DNA of 64,000 nt from Struthio camelus (taxonomy: Eukaryota; Chordata; Aves; Struthioniformes; Struthionidae), in the NCBI RefSeq assembly GCF_040807025.1, contig NC_090964.1:7061214-7125213 (forward strand). Reading direction: 5' to 3'. The position numbers and the translations under genes are program-made. Shown piece by piece: positions 21,501 through 32,770 of this stretch. Under the pieces are notes generated by a model, which worked only from the letters and a program-made list of their open reading frames with translations, searched no databases and was not told the DNA's origin. Each line of letters starts with the position of its first letter. Within the stretch, counting starts at the first letter, position 1.

Positions 21501-23389
21501 GGGCCGGCACCGGGAGACCCGCGGGCTCGGCGGGGAAAGCCCTTCGGAGGCGGCAGGTAGCAGCAGGCAGGACGGCGTCGCGGGGGGGGGCAGAGCGCCG
21601 CTGTCGCAATGCAGGATGCGACCTGATTGCAGCAGAAAACGCAGCCGCTCCGGCGGCGCGGGGCCGGGCTCCCCGCTCGCCTCCAGCCTCCCATCCGCCC
21701 GAGCGGAGCCCGGCGGCTGCCTGAGCCACCCGCGCTGCAAAAGGGGCCCCGGACGGCGCCGCCGCTCACGTGCCGTCCGAAAGGGCGGACAGCCTGGCGG
21801 AGAGCGCCGCTGGCTTTGCTGATTTGGCTTCGAGCAAGTCACCCCCTGCGCAAGCCTGGCCAGCTCGGGGGCAACTCGTGCGAGCGGGGCCGGGGCGCCG
21901 AGCGCCGCAGGCGGCAGCAGCCCTGCGCGGCCGTCCCGGCACGAGGCAGCGGCCGTGGAGCCCCGCTTCGTCTGCCGTCCAGCCTAAACCTCGTCTTGGC
22001 CGTTTGTTCTTACACCCACCTTGTGCCCGGCTCCTCGCCCTTAAAATAGCCAGGGCTGGTCTTGGCCTCGAGCTGTGCTCCCTGGCGAGGTCTCAGCGCC
22101 GCTGGTAAAATGACTCTAACCCTTGCTATCTCTGCCGGAAAGACCTGCCGGGCCAGGGGACGTGAGACGCAGCGGGTGCTGGCGGGGACGGTGCCAGGGA
22201 CAGCGCTGCCTGGCCCCGGCCTCCCCAAACGCCCCAGGGAAGCCCAACCTGGGAAACAGCCGCGGGGAAGCGAGCTCTGAGCAGGAAGGTTTTGCCCGGG
22301 CTCCCAGCCGGGAAAGGCCCAGGCGCAGCCCCTCCGCGGGACGTGCCCCAGACCCCCTTCCCTTCCGCTCTCGCTGGGTCGGTGACACCAACTAAATTGG
22401 GAGATGCCGAGGCCGAGAGGCCGTCACCGGCGGGTGCTTCGTCAGCTGCTTTCCAGAACCCAAACACAGCAATAAAACCGTTCTGGGGCAGTTACGCCGC
22501 CTAATCACAGCGTCGCCTCCCCGCGAGCCCGAGCTAGGACGGCTCAGGGCAGGGCTCCGGTCCCCGCAGCCTCCTGCCCCGCGTCCCCTGCCGAGCAGGA
22601 CGGGGCCGCATTGGCATGGTGCAAGAGCCCGGTAATTAGTGCGGCTCGTTTGCTCATGCCAATGGGGCCCCTGGAGCTAGAGGGAGCAATGCCCTCTTTG
22701 CCGAGCCGCAATAGCCACCGCCACGGGGCCGATGCTGCAAGGACAAGCCGAGCCTGGGGCTCGACTGCCACCTCCTCCTGCCCCAGCCAGGCCGTTTCGC
22801 TCGCGCTCCCTCCCGGCACAGCAGCTTTTTGGGCTGTTGCTTTTCGGGCTGGCTCGTTCGCAGCGTTGGCTGAGTCGGCGCAGCCTGACCCTTCGTGCTG
22901 CCGGGACCCTGCCACCCCTCTGGGCTGCTACCGTGTGCGGCAGGGCCCCGGCGGGCAGCGCGGCCGTGCCCCGTTGGGGACCGGGGACGGAGGCAGCCTT
23001 GCGGTGGTGGCAAAGCGCCTCTCCCTCTCCCTGGGCCACGCTCAGAAAGCAGCCAGCGCTGGTGCCTGTGGATGGAGGGGGCTCCGCGTCCCAGGCGCGC
23101 TGTGCCAGCACCGCAGGAGAGGAGGTGACTGTCCCTAGAAATACAGCCCCGTGGTGCAGCTTTCCGGAGAGCCCAGCTAGCGCCCCAAATTCACCTCTTG
23201 TCCTCAGCTCAGCCCGGCGCTGCAAGGGGGGCGCACCACGTCGCGAGACTCGGGGGTGTTCGTTAGCGCGGACAGTGTGATTTCTCTTGCCCGTTCTCTG
23301 CAGCTCCGGCAGGCCCTGCGCGGCGTCACCGGGGGGACGGAGGCTGTCGGAAACGCGCCGCAGCGTCGGGCCGGAGCAGGATCCCCGCC
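18509..23389. other. ZNF683-CRYBG2 interval, mostly no gene seen
   Basis: It is GC-rich with G runs at about 18797-18810 and 19014-19027. One stretch with coding-like codon use at 19446-19908 is listed separately. A plus-strand AATAAA lies at 22471-22476, far from the ZNF683 stop, and could end ZNF683 or an unrecognised transcript. An AT-richer island at about 20950-21025 (GGCATTTTTGGCC, TTATAAGCCCTGAATAG) may be regulatory. The sequence just before 23390 is an exon continuation: acceptor CTCTGCAG ends at 23303 and the frame of the CRYBG2 ATG is open back to it. Confidence 0.5.
19446..19908 (+). CDS. Unassigned coding-like segment between ZNF683 and CRYBG2
   Basis: I do not recognise the product. 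After a good acceptor (CTCTGTCCCCCAG ending at 19445) one frame runs open to a TGA at 19906-19908. For about its first 90 codons third positions are almost all G or C while the residues look like ordinary protein (RRGSYGDPP, WPWPFARLQRP, GRLQLSSTEVLAEALG, ETPSELPTDPKTLG). The codon bias weakens after about 19735, so a donor may lie inside. It could be an upstream exon of a long CRYBG2 isoform, an alternative 3' exon of ZNF683, or chance in GC-rich DNA. A second frame is also open here, which lowers confidence. Confidence 0.25.
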
Positions 23390-26300
23390 ATGGATTCGCC
23401 TTTCCGCCCCGCCAAGGCCAGAGGTTTCATCTCCAGCACGGAGCTGAGCATGAAGCAAGCGGCGCCCGGCACGCCGGGGCCCGAGGCCCGGCCCCGCTTC
23501 CAGAAGGTCTCGCTGGCATCGCGGAGGCTCGAGAGCGCCGCGGCCTCGCAGGGCCGGGACGGCAGTCCGTCCCGCGTGTCCATGCTGCTGCAGGCCTGGG
23601 AGCGGGAGATCGTGGAGAAGACGGCGGCCAGGCCGTCGGCCCTGCTGCACCGGCAACGCTCCTCCTCCATCAACCTCCTCAAGGACTTCACCACGCACGG
23701 CCCCATCTTCTCGCAGGTTTATTCCCCCGTTCAGAAGCCGAGGAGGCAGGATGAGAGGGGAAAGGCAGCAGCGGCTGGGAGCGCCCGCGCCGCCGGCTCA
23801 CCCAGGGCAGACGGCCCCGGCAGCGCCGCGACGCCCGCGGGGTCCCCCCGCGAAATCCCCGTGCACCGGGAGAGCTACCTGCACGGTGCCCTCAACGCTG
23901 CCAGACCCACCGACTCGCCCGTGGCGGCGCCTCTCGGCAGCTCCTCCTCACCCGCGGGGTCCCCCCGGGACGGCCCCGGGCCCGCGGCAGCCAGCGCCGC
24001 GCCGGTCCCCGGCTCCCCATGCAGGTCCGACCCCGGCTTTCGCCCCGCCGTGCCCAGAGCCAGGCACGTCACCGTGCTGCGGGCGGGCAAGGAAGCCGCC
24101 GGGTCCGATCCAGGGCTCGCGGAGGGAAGGGGAACACCAAACGGGTCACACGAGGCTCCCAGCGTTGCGGCCGCGAGGGCGCCAGGGGAAAGCTGCGGGC
24201 AGCCGGGCAGCGACGTCCCCGATGCCGCCGTCCCCGCTGAAAGCTCCCCAACCACCTCGGAGGCTGCGAGGCTCTCGGCCGAGGGATCCCAGGAGGAGAA
24301 ATGCTCCACGCAAGCCGAAAACATGAAGGCGAACGGCTGCCAGAGAGATGGCGGCAGGCCCGGGGACCTGCAAGCCAGTATAACCAGATCCCAGCGTTGC
24401 CCATCGGAGGAAGCCGGCAGCCAGGCAGACGGGGCTGCCGCGGAGAAAGAAAGCACAACAGATGGGGACAGCCCCGCTTCAACCACGCCACCGAGCACAG
24501 AGAGCTCCACGGCAGCTGGTGGCACCCCCGAAAACCCCTCCGCAGAGGAGAGCAATGGCCCAGAGCCATTACCTGAAGCCCAGGAGCCTCTGAAGGAGGT
24601 GGAGGTTGAGCAGGAGGGTGGAGAGGCAATGAGAGACCCCCAGGGAACAGCACAAGAGCCGGAGAGCAGGACAGAGCCACCCCCGGAGCCCGTGGCCTCC
24701 AGGCAGCTCGTGGAGAGCCCCCCAGACACGGCCGAGGAGGACCTCGAGCTGGTGGTGGACATGGAGCTCTTCGTGGACACGCTGCGCAACATGGAGCCCT
24801 CGGAGATGCGGAAGGCGCCCAAGGGGCCGCGCCAGCCGCGGCCCTCGTCGCTGGGCCGCCGCGCCGTCCTGCCTCCCATCCACGAGGACCGCGTGGCGCC
24901 GCGGGCGCAGCGCTCGCTGCCCGCCGCCCTGCGAGAGCTGCTGGAGCAGGGCGACTCCGCGGCCCGGCAGGAGAGCCCCGAGGAGGAGGTCGAGAACCCC
25001 TATCTGAGCTGGGACGAGAAGCCGCCGGCTCCGGCAGCGCCCCGGCGGGGCGTCCTCCGGGACGGCGGGCTGGCCAAGGCCGAGCTGGAGATGGACTCGC
25101 TCCTGGGGGTGTTGAGGCAGGCCGGGGCGGAGGAGAAAGCCAAAGTCGCCATCCCCAGGGCCTCCCTCGACCACAGCATGCTCTTCCGAGGCAACGTCCT
25201 CACGGGCACGGCGCCGCTCCCCGACTTCCTGGAGCACCGGGCGGCCGCCGCGGACCAGGGCAAGCCCTACTCGCGCCTGGACAACAGCGTGCTCTACGGC
25301 CGCCTCGTGTCCCCCGGCACGGCCCCGCTCGAGGCGCTGGAGAGGGAGGGCCCCAGCTCGCCTGAGCCCGCGCTGCCGCCGGGGCAGCCCGACCAGCCGT
25401 GCCCCAACCACCGCCGCGGCCCCGAGCCCTGCCGGGATGCGGCCCAGGAGACGGCCTCGCCGGAAGACCCAAGTCCTGGCCGTGTCCCTCCTGTCGCCCA
25501 AGAGCCGGCGCCAAAAAGCGCCCTGTGCCCTGCTGACCGGCTGGTGAGTGAATCCCGGCAGGCGTTTGCCGGCGCGGGCAGCCACAGAGCAGCGCGGTGC
25601 CCGCAGAGACATCCGTCCCCCCTCCCCGGGCGCGGGCGGAGGAGGCCTGACGCCAACCCCCAGAGCAGCCGTCCCCTCCCACCGGGGACATCTGACCTGG
25701 GCCAGGACCCAGCGGTGACACGGCCCTGAGCGGGGACGTGTTACAGGGCCGGGCGGGCAGGTAACGGGTGGCGCAGGACGGGGCGAGGTGGGGCGAGGCG
25801 TGCGCGCCGCGGCCATGGGAGGGATCGGCGGAGGCGAGGCACGAGGCTGCGGCCGCGGCAGGGCTGGCGCAGCCGACGCGCCTGCGCTGCTCCTCACGCC
25901 GCTCCGCTCTCGGGTGTTTGCAGCAGGACGACACGGAGACCCTCAAGAAGATCAACAAGAGACCTGGCAAGGTACGGGGCGCGCGGCCGGGGCCCGGGCC
26001 GGGGTTGCCATCCCCGCAGCGGCGCTGTGGTACCACCTCTCTGCCGTGTTGCCCCCTTCCCAGATCATCCTCTTCTCCGAGTCGGGCTTTGCGGGCCACA
26101 AACGGGAGATCTGGGGCGACGTGCCCGACGCCACGTCCTGGGAGCTCTCGCACGCCGTCTCCATCCGCGTCATCCGAGGAGGGTAAGCGAGAGGAGGGGC
26201 CGCAGGAAGCGCCAAGGGAGCCAGCCGCCGCGCCAGGCTGCGCGCCCCGGGGCCGGAGCTGAGGTCCCGGCCTGGGGCTCGGGTGTCACCATCGCACCAG

Positions 26301-29300
26301 TGCTAATTATCGTGGCTCTTACGCAGCATCCCGGTGGGTGGCCGGCAGTGGCGGGGAGTCCCCACCCATGCTGTGCCGCCGGCGTCTCCTTACGGCCGGC
26401 TGTGGGCCTTGGGGGCCGCATCCTGCCGACCGCGTCCCGCACGGATTTTCCTCCCTTTGCTCTCGCCCCCCCGCTCCCAGGTGGGTGATGTACGAGAAGC
26501 CGCGGTTTCACGGGCGCAAGTGCGTGCTGGCCGAGGGCGACGTGGAGATCGACAACCCCTGGACGGCCTACGGGCAGAGCGGGCCGCCCAGCAGGACCGG
26601 ACCCTTCCGCATCGGCTCCTTCAAGAGGGTGGTGCGGGTGAGCGACCCGTGTCGGCCCTCGCGCGCTCATCCCGGCGCCAGCGACCGGCGGGCAGAGCGC
26701 AGGGCGCCGGAGCTGGCACCGCCACCCCGCAGCCGGCGGCTCTGCCGGCCCGGCCGCCCCTCATGCTGCCTGTTCCCCCCCGCCAGGACTACTGCGTCCC
26801 TGAGATCAGCCTGTTTGCGGAGGAGAACGGCGAAGGCGCCAGGCTGACGTTCACCGACTCGGCGGAGGACACCCGGACGCGGGGCCAGGCTCTGATGGCC
26901 TCCTCCGTCATCGTCCACTCGGGCCTGTGAGCCGGGGGCCGAGGGAGCGGGGTCGGGCCGCCACGAGCGGCGCCCGGGAGCGGGGCTCGGGCGTTTCAAA
27001 GAGGTTTTCCTCCTTTCTCTAGGTGGCTGGTTTACTCCAAGCCGTTCTTTGACGATGACCCCTACGTTTTGGAGCCGGGTGGGTACCCCAACTTAAAGGC
27101 GTGGGGAGCGAAGGACCCATCCATCTGCTCCATGCACCCCATCCGGCTGGTGAGTGCCGCTTCCCGGCGGCAAACGAAACGAAGCCAAAAAGATCTTTCC
27201 TTGAACGAAAATGGGGTTTGGCTCGGTTAGCGCTGGCCGGCAGCGTCCGGCCGCCGTCCCCTCCTGCCGCGGCCTCCTCGGCCTCACTGGGGCTGTTCTC
27301 GTTGCAGGGCTGCCCTGTCGTGGAGCGACCCGGGGAGCCGCAGGTGAGCGCGGCGGCACAGCAGCGCCCGTCCCGGGCGGCTGCAGGGCCGGGCCGCGCC
27401 ACGGCCGCTCCTCACCCCTCCGTGTCCCCAGGCGGTCATCTACGAGGACGCGGGCTTCCAGGGCCGCAGCTTGGCCGTGAGCCGAGACATCTACGACCTG
27501 AGGAGCCTGCCAGGGCTGCCGCTGCCCACCGTGGGCTCCCTGCACGTCCTGGGGGGCTGGTGAGCAGCTCGCGGCGGGCACGCGGCGGGGAGAGGACGGG
27601 TTTGGAGCGGCACAGCCGACTTCCCTGCGTCCTGGTGTGCGCCGGGAATTGCCCCGCTCTGCTCCGGAGACCCTGGCGGCCTCACCGCCCGTGTCTATCT
27701 GTGTGTCCAGCTGGGTTGGCTACGAGAAGGAAGGCTTTCGGGGCCACCAGTACCTGCTGGAGGAAGGGGAGTACCACGACTGGACGCAGTGGGGTGGCTA
27801 CAACAAGGAGCTGGTGTCCCTACGCCTCATTCGGACGGTGAGGGCAAGGCCGGTGGCAATGGGGGGGTGGTCAGCAGCAGTCAGGGCTGGGCCTGGTGTG
27901 GGCAGGGTGAGCTGTCCCCTCATAGTCCCATCCTTGTCCTCCCGGTCTACACCTGGCATCTGGATATGGCCCGAGATCCCCCAAACTCGTCACACACAAC
28001 GAACTAGGTGCCTAGAGCTGGTCCCACAGTCCCTGGGGTCCCGGCAGGAGAGAGTCCGGACCGCAGCCCCATCCCCCAGGCAGGCTCAGGGGCTCAGAGC
28101 GGTCCCCTCTCCCGCAGGACTTCTCCAACCCAGCGCTGGTGCTCTTCGAAGCCGTGGACTTCGAGGAGGGCCCCAGCGTGGAGCTGCGCGAGGCGCTCCC
28201 CGACACGCAGCTGGCCGGCTACGGCCCCGTCACCCAGTCCATCCACGTGCTGAGCGGCGTGTGAGTGCGGGGCTGCGCAGGACGAGGGGGCCGGGGCACG
28301 GTCGTGAGCCGGTCCCCGCGGGGGGCGAGGGAGGAACTGAGCCAGTCCCCATCTTTCCCTGGCAGGTGGGTGGCCTACGAGGGCACCAACTTCTCGGGCG
28401 AGCAGTACGTCCTGGAGAAAGGAGTGTACCGCAACTGTGAAGACTGGGGCGCCGCCGACTGCCGCATCGCCTCGGCGCAGCCCATCCTGCAGGTGAGAGC
28501 ACCCGTCCCCCGGGGCGGCAGGACTCCGGCGCAGGTGCCAGGGGCCCATCGTGGCGAGGGCTGCTTGGCAGCGCCTGAGCCCGAGCCATGCCAACCAGCC
28601 GCGCTCTGTTTGCTTCCAGGTCGGGGAACACAACCTGCACTTTGTCTCCAAGGTGAGACGGCGCTGCGCCCGTGCACGCGGTCAGGAGGGGGAACCTGCC
28701 ACTCGCTGCAGCGCCCGTTGTGGGATGGCAGCGGTGGCTTTGCCCCCATCTCACCCAGCCCCTTCGCTCCCCTTCCTCAGATCCAGCTGTTCTCAGAGCC
28801 TGACTTCTTCGGGGACCACATCTCCTTCGAGGACGACCAGGACGCCCTGCCCGCAGCCTTCGTGCCGCACTCCTGCAGAGTCCACGGGGGCAGGTAGGAC
28901 CATGCTGGCCCCGACCGCACCGGGATGCAGAGACTCGCCAGCGAGCGGGATGGGCACCCTCCCCGCCGCCCTCCAGCACCCCCGGGGATTGGGGAGAACT
29001 GGGCATCACATCTGCAGGGTGGACCAGGCTAGCAACCCCACAGGTGCCCCATGAGGGCACCCACAGGTGGCTCCGGCAGCACAGGGAGGCAGCAAGAGGG
29101 CAGGGATGGGCAGGGGTGGCCCTGACATTCGAGGGGACTGCAAGGGTCAGACACCCACCGTGACAGCAGTGTCACCCCTGGGAACGCTCCTCTCCGCCAG
29201 CTGGACCCTGTTCGACGGGCAGGCGTTTGCGGGGGAGCAGCACGTGCTGTCCGAGGGCGAGTACCCCACGCTCAGCGCCATGGGCTGCCTCTCCTCCACG

Positions 29301-31977
29301 GTCATCCGCTCCTTGAAGAAGGTCCCAGTGGTGAGTACTGGCCCTCCCTTCCCTCCACCAGCGCTGTCGGCTGCCCCGGGGCCACGACTGGGGAGAAACC
29401 CCACAGCCGCCTCTGCTGCGGGTTCCCCAGGCTCCCTCTGCCCTGCACGGGCTCTCCGCCCTGGGAGCCCTTCTGCACCTGTGGGTGGCAGCTCCTCCTG
29501 GCTTGCCCCATCATGCCTCTGTCTCTTCATCCCGTTCCCACAGTTTTTCTCGGAGCCCTCCATCTTCCTGCACGGGCTGGAGTGTTTCGAGGGGAAGGAG
29601 ATCGAGCTGAACCATGAAGTGCGGAGCCTCCAGGCTGAGGGGTTCAACAACCACGTGCTGTCGGTGCGCGTCAAAGGAGGGATGTAAGTGAGGCCAGGGC
29701 CCTGCCCGGCTCTCTGACCTCTTGCTACCTGCTGGCCCTGGCTGCCCTGCAGCCAACTGGCAGCATCTCGCGGTGCGCTGGGGTGACCATGCCCTGACCG
29801 TGTCCCCTCAGCTGGGTGCTGTGCGAACACGGTGACTTCCGAGGCCGCCAGTGGCTGCTGGACTGCACTGAAATCACCAACTGGCTGACGTACAGCGGGC
29901 TCCAGCACGTGGGCTCCCTCTACCCCATCCGCCAGGTGAGCCCTGCCAGCTCCCTGCCCCGCCTGCCGGGATGCGGCGCTGCCCGCGCTGGTACCTGCGG
30001 GAGCAGGCGGTGATGGTGAACCCCAAAGCAAGCCCGGGGCAGGCAAGCTGATGCAAAGAGGATGGAGATGAGGTTTGTCCCCATCAGAGCTCTGCAGGAG
30101 GCGAGGGAAAGAGGAACCAAGCTGAGGGTCAGATGAGGCTGATAGGCAAGGAGGGGGCCGTCCAGGGCCTGTGAGACAGGGAGTCCCCGAGGATATATTT
30201 GGATGCTTTAGGGATGCTCATGGAGAGCTCACAAGGAGCTAAAGAGCACGAAATCCTCAGCCTGATGGAGAGAGGCCTGAAGGTGGATGCAATAGCGGCT
30301 CTGGGTGACCTGGAGGAGGCAGGGAGGGCAGGGCCTTGGAAAGCGGCACACCGTTGACAGCTCTCGCCCATGAAGGTGCCACCAGCACATCATTAGCACC
30401 ACTTTAATCCCCGCACCCCTGCGCCACGCTCCCACCCTGGGAGCGGCTGCGTTTGTGGTGAAACACTCCCTGTAGGCAGGCAGCTTGCAAAATGCACTGG
30501 CATCCCGGCAGGGAAAGTCATGACCGTGCCAGCTACAAAGGAGATGAGCCAGAGTTATGGCCATCCCCTTGGCACTGCTGGGGGACACAGGTGGCTGGAG
30601 CATCCCCTGGCCAGGGCTGCTCAGACCGTCCTGGCAGGAGCCACGGAGTCCAGGTCCTCCCTTCCCAAAGCCACCGAGCTGGGAGAGGCCCTTTGTCTGC
30701 CGGTAGCAGTGAATGGTGCAGGACATGCACACAGCAGCGCTTTTCAAGTGCTGTAGAGACCAGCAAACTGCTCTACAGGGCTGAAACGCAAGGGAGACCC
30801 CGGTTCGCAGAGCCAGGAAGCACAGCCCAAGCGAAAGAGGCAAGCAAAAATCTCTCTTTCCTTCCAGAGACGGATATATTTCCGGATCAGGAGCAAGGAG
30901 CTGGAGCGCTTCCTGTCCGTCCCTGATGACGCTGAGGACATGAAAGCAGGGCGCGTGGTGGTCTCGAGCCTGAGCGACCAGAGCAGCTCCACCTGGTACT
31001 ACGAGGAGGGGCTGATCAAAAACCAGGTCAGGACTCGTGTGTGACCGCCAGTGACTCGGAGGGGTGCAACGGGAGCAGGAGGAGACCAGGAGACACCTGG
31101 CAGGACCTGTTTTGTCTGTGTCAAACCTGCTCCGAGTCCTGCTTGGGTATTTCCCACCCTGGAGCAATCTTTCAGGGATTATACAGTACAGAGCTTTTCC
31201 TAGTATCTAGCCTCAGCCTCCCTCTCTGCTGCATAAGCCCAGGGTTTCTTATCTGCTATCTGAGGCATAGAAAGATCAGTTGATTCTCTCTTCCCCACGT
31301 CTCCCCTGGAGTTCTGAAGGTTTTCCTGCCTCCTCAGAGGACTTTCATTGCCCTGATCGTGCCCATCTCTCTCACCGAGAGGTTTTCCTGCTTTCCCCAC
31401 ATAGTGGCCCACTCCAAAACCAGCTCCATTTGACCAGCGGCAAAATCCTCCAGGTTCATAGCCGTCGAGACATGCTAGCACCTGCGGCAGGGAAAGCATC
31501 AGACAAAGATGAGGGAGGGGAACAGGCTGACCTGGTGGCTGCGGTTCGTTTCAGGTTGCCCCCAACATGAGCCTGCAGGTCATCGGGCCTGCTGGGAAGG
31601 GTGCGAAGGCGGTACTGTGGTCTGAGAACCGGATGCCACGGCAAACCTGGAGCATCGATTCTTCAGGACGGATCCACAGCCAGATGTTTGAGGACATGAT
31701 CCTGGATATAAAGGGTGAGGTCTCGACTGTGGCACTGGGGCAGCCTCTCCAGGGACCCCTTGAAATGGGGTGTTTGGCTGCAAGATGGAGCACCGACCCC
31801 TTCCCCACCCTCGGGAGCAGGGGGAACGGAGACCACTCTGCCTGCAAGGTACTTTGAGTCTTCCTCAAACTCTCCCCTCTCTCCACAGGTGGCCGAACGT
31901 ACGACCGGGATCATGCCATCATTTGGGACATGGCTGAGGAAAGACCCACACAGATCTGGGACATACAAGTGCTATGA
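23390..31977 (+). CDS. CRYBG2: CRYBG2 (AIM1L), beta/gamma-crystallin and ricin-B domain protein
   Basis: CRYBG2 belongs to the AIM1 family of non-lens crystallins; its cellular role is poorly known. Exons: 23390-25543, 25924-25971, 26064-26182, 26481-26637, 26787-26926, 27023-27149, 27308-27343, 27432-27559, 27711-27837, 28118-28260, 28366-28492, 28620-28652, 28781-28893, 29201-29330, 29544-29683, 29812-29935, 30868-31026, 31555-31714, 31889-31977. All junctions are GT-AG and in phase; the total is 1417 residues. The first exon (718 codons) is a low-complexity Ser/Pro/Glu-rich tail. Twelve Greek-key motifs follow, two exons per domain, most second motifs starting W-x-x-Y/F (WVMYEKPRF, WVGYEKEGF, WVAYEGTNF). 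Motif 4 (WLVYSKPFFDDDPY) lacks the usual glycine. The last three exons resemble a ricin-B trefoil (RQTWSI, TQIWDIQVL). The ATG is in good context (GCCATGG), but the frame is open upstream to an acceptor, so a longer N terminus is possible. A poly(A) signal lies at 32746. Confidence 0.93.
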
Positions 31978-32745
31978 GGGGGCCGCATGTGGCCCCGGCT
32001 CCAAGAAGTGCTGTGGGGCAGGAGGGGGACACCTCACCAGCTCCTCTGTACTGGGGGACTGCCTGCTTCCCTGCGCACACCGCACCCAAAACCCTCCTCT
32101 GCCCTGGCTGCTGGCATGAAGGACGCCCAAAAAATCATCAATCTACTGTGCTGCCTCCACCACCGAGGGGAAACCAACCCCATCACCCTCCTGGGGCGTG
32201 GGAGAACCAGGAGCCCCAGCAAGCTGCTTGCAAAGGCCCCATGAACACCCAGGGGATATGTGGCGTGGGACCGTGCGCAGCACTGCATGTCAGGGCTCCT
32301 TTCCCACCCCGGCTTCCCCCTCCAAGCTGTATTTATGTATGTGTGTAAGATACGGCCCCTCTCATGCCGGGTCAGCTCTGCATGCATAGTTGGTTGTCTT
32401 GCATGCTGGCCACTGTGCACCGCTTTGCCAGGGGCTGAGATACCTCAGGCCAGGGCCTGGCACCCCTGTGAGACACCCCTGCAGCACCCCTAATCCTGCT
32501 CCCTGGACGGGAACCCAGTGCCCTCTAGTGTCCAAAGATCACACGCAGGATCTGGGACCTGGATTTTAAAAGGCAAGGCAGACTCCAATGGGCTATCCCA
32601 GACAGGAGCGTGTCCATCCCTGGACGCGCTGAGCAGAGCATTGTGCCCTGGACGCCCAGAGCAGCAGAGCATCGTGCACAGCATCAGCCTGGCCACAGGC
32701 TGCTGGAGCCCTGAGCAGCCCCATCCCAGGGCAGCATCTCTGCTA

Positions 32746-32751
32746 AATAAA
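32746..32751 (+). terminator. CRYBG2: CRYBG2 polyadenylation signal
   Basis: AATAAA 769 bases after the CRYBG2 stop codon, the first canonical signal on the plus strand after the gene. It implies a 3' UTR of about 0.8 kb. Confidence 0.6.
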
Positions 32752-32770
32752 AGGGGCTCTGAATACATCT

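Noticed and set aside
24569-25897. 442-codon minus-strand frame opposite CRYBG2 exon 1
   Set aside because: Mirror of the strongly GC3-biased CRYBG2 exon; the plus frame has the supported protein and splice sites.
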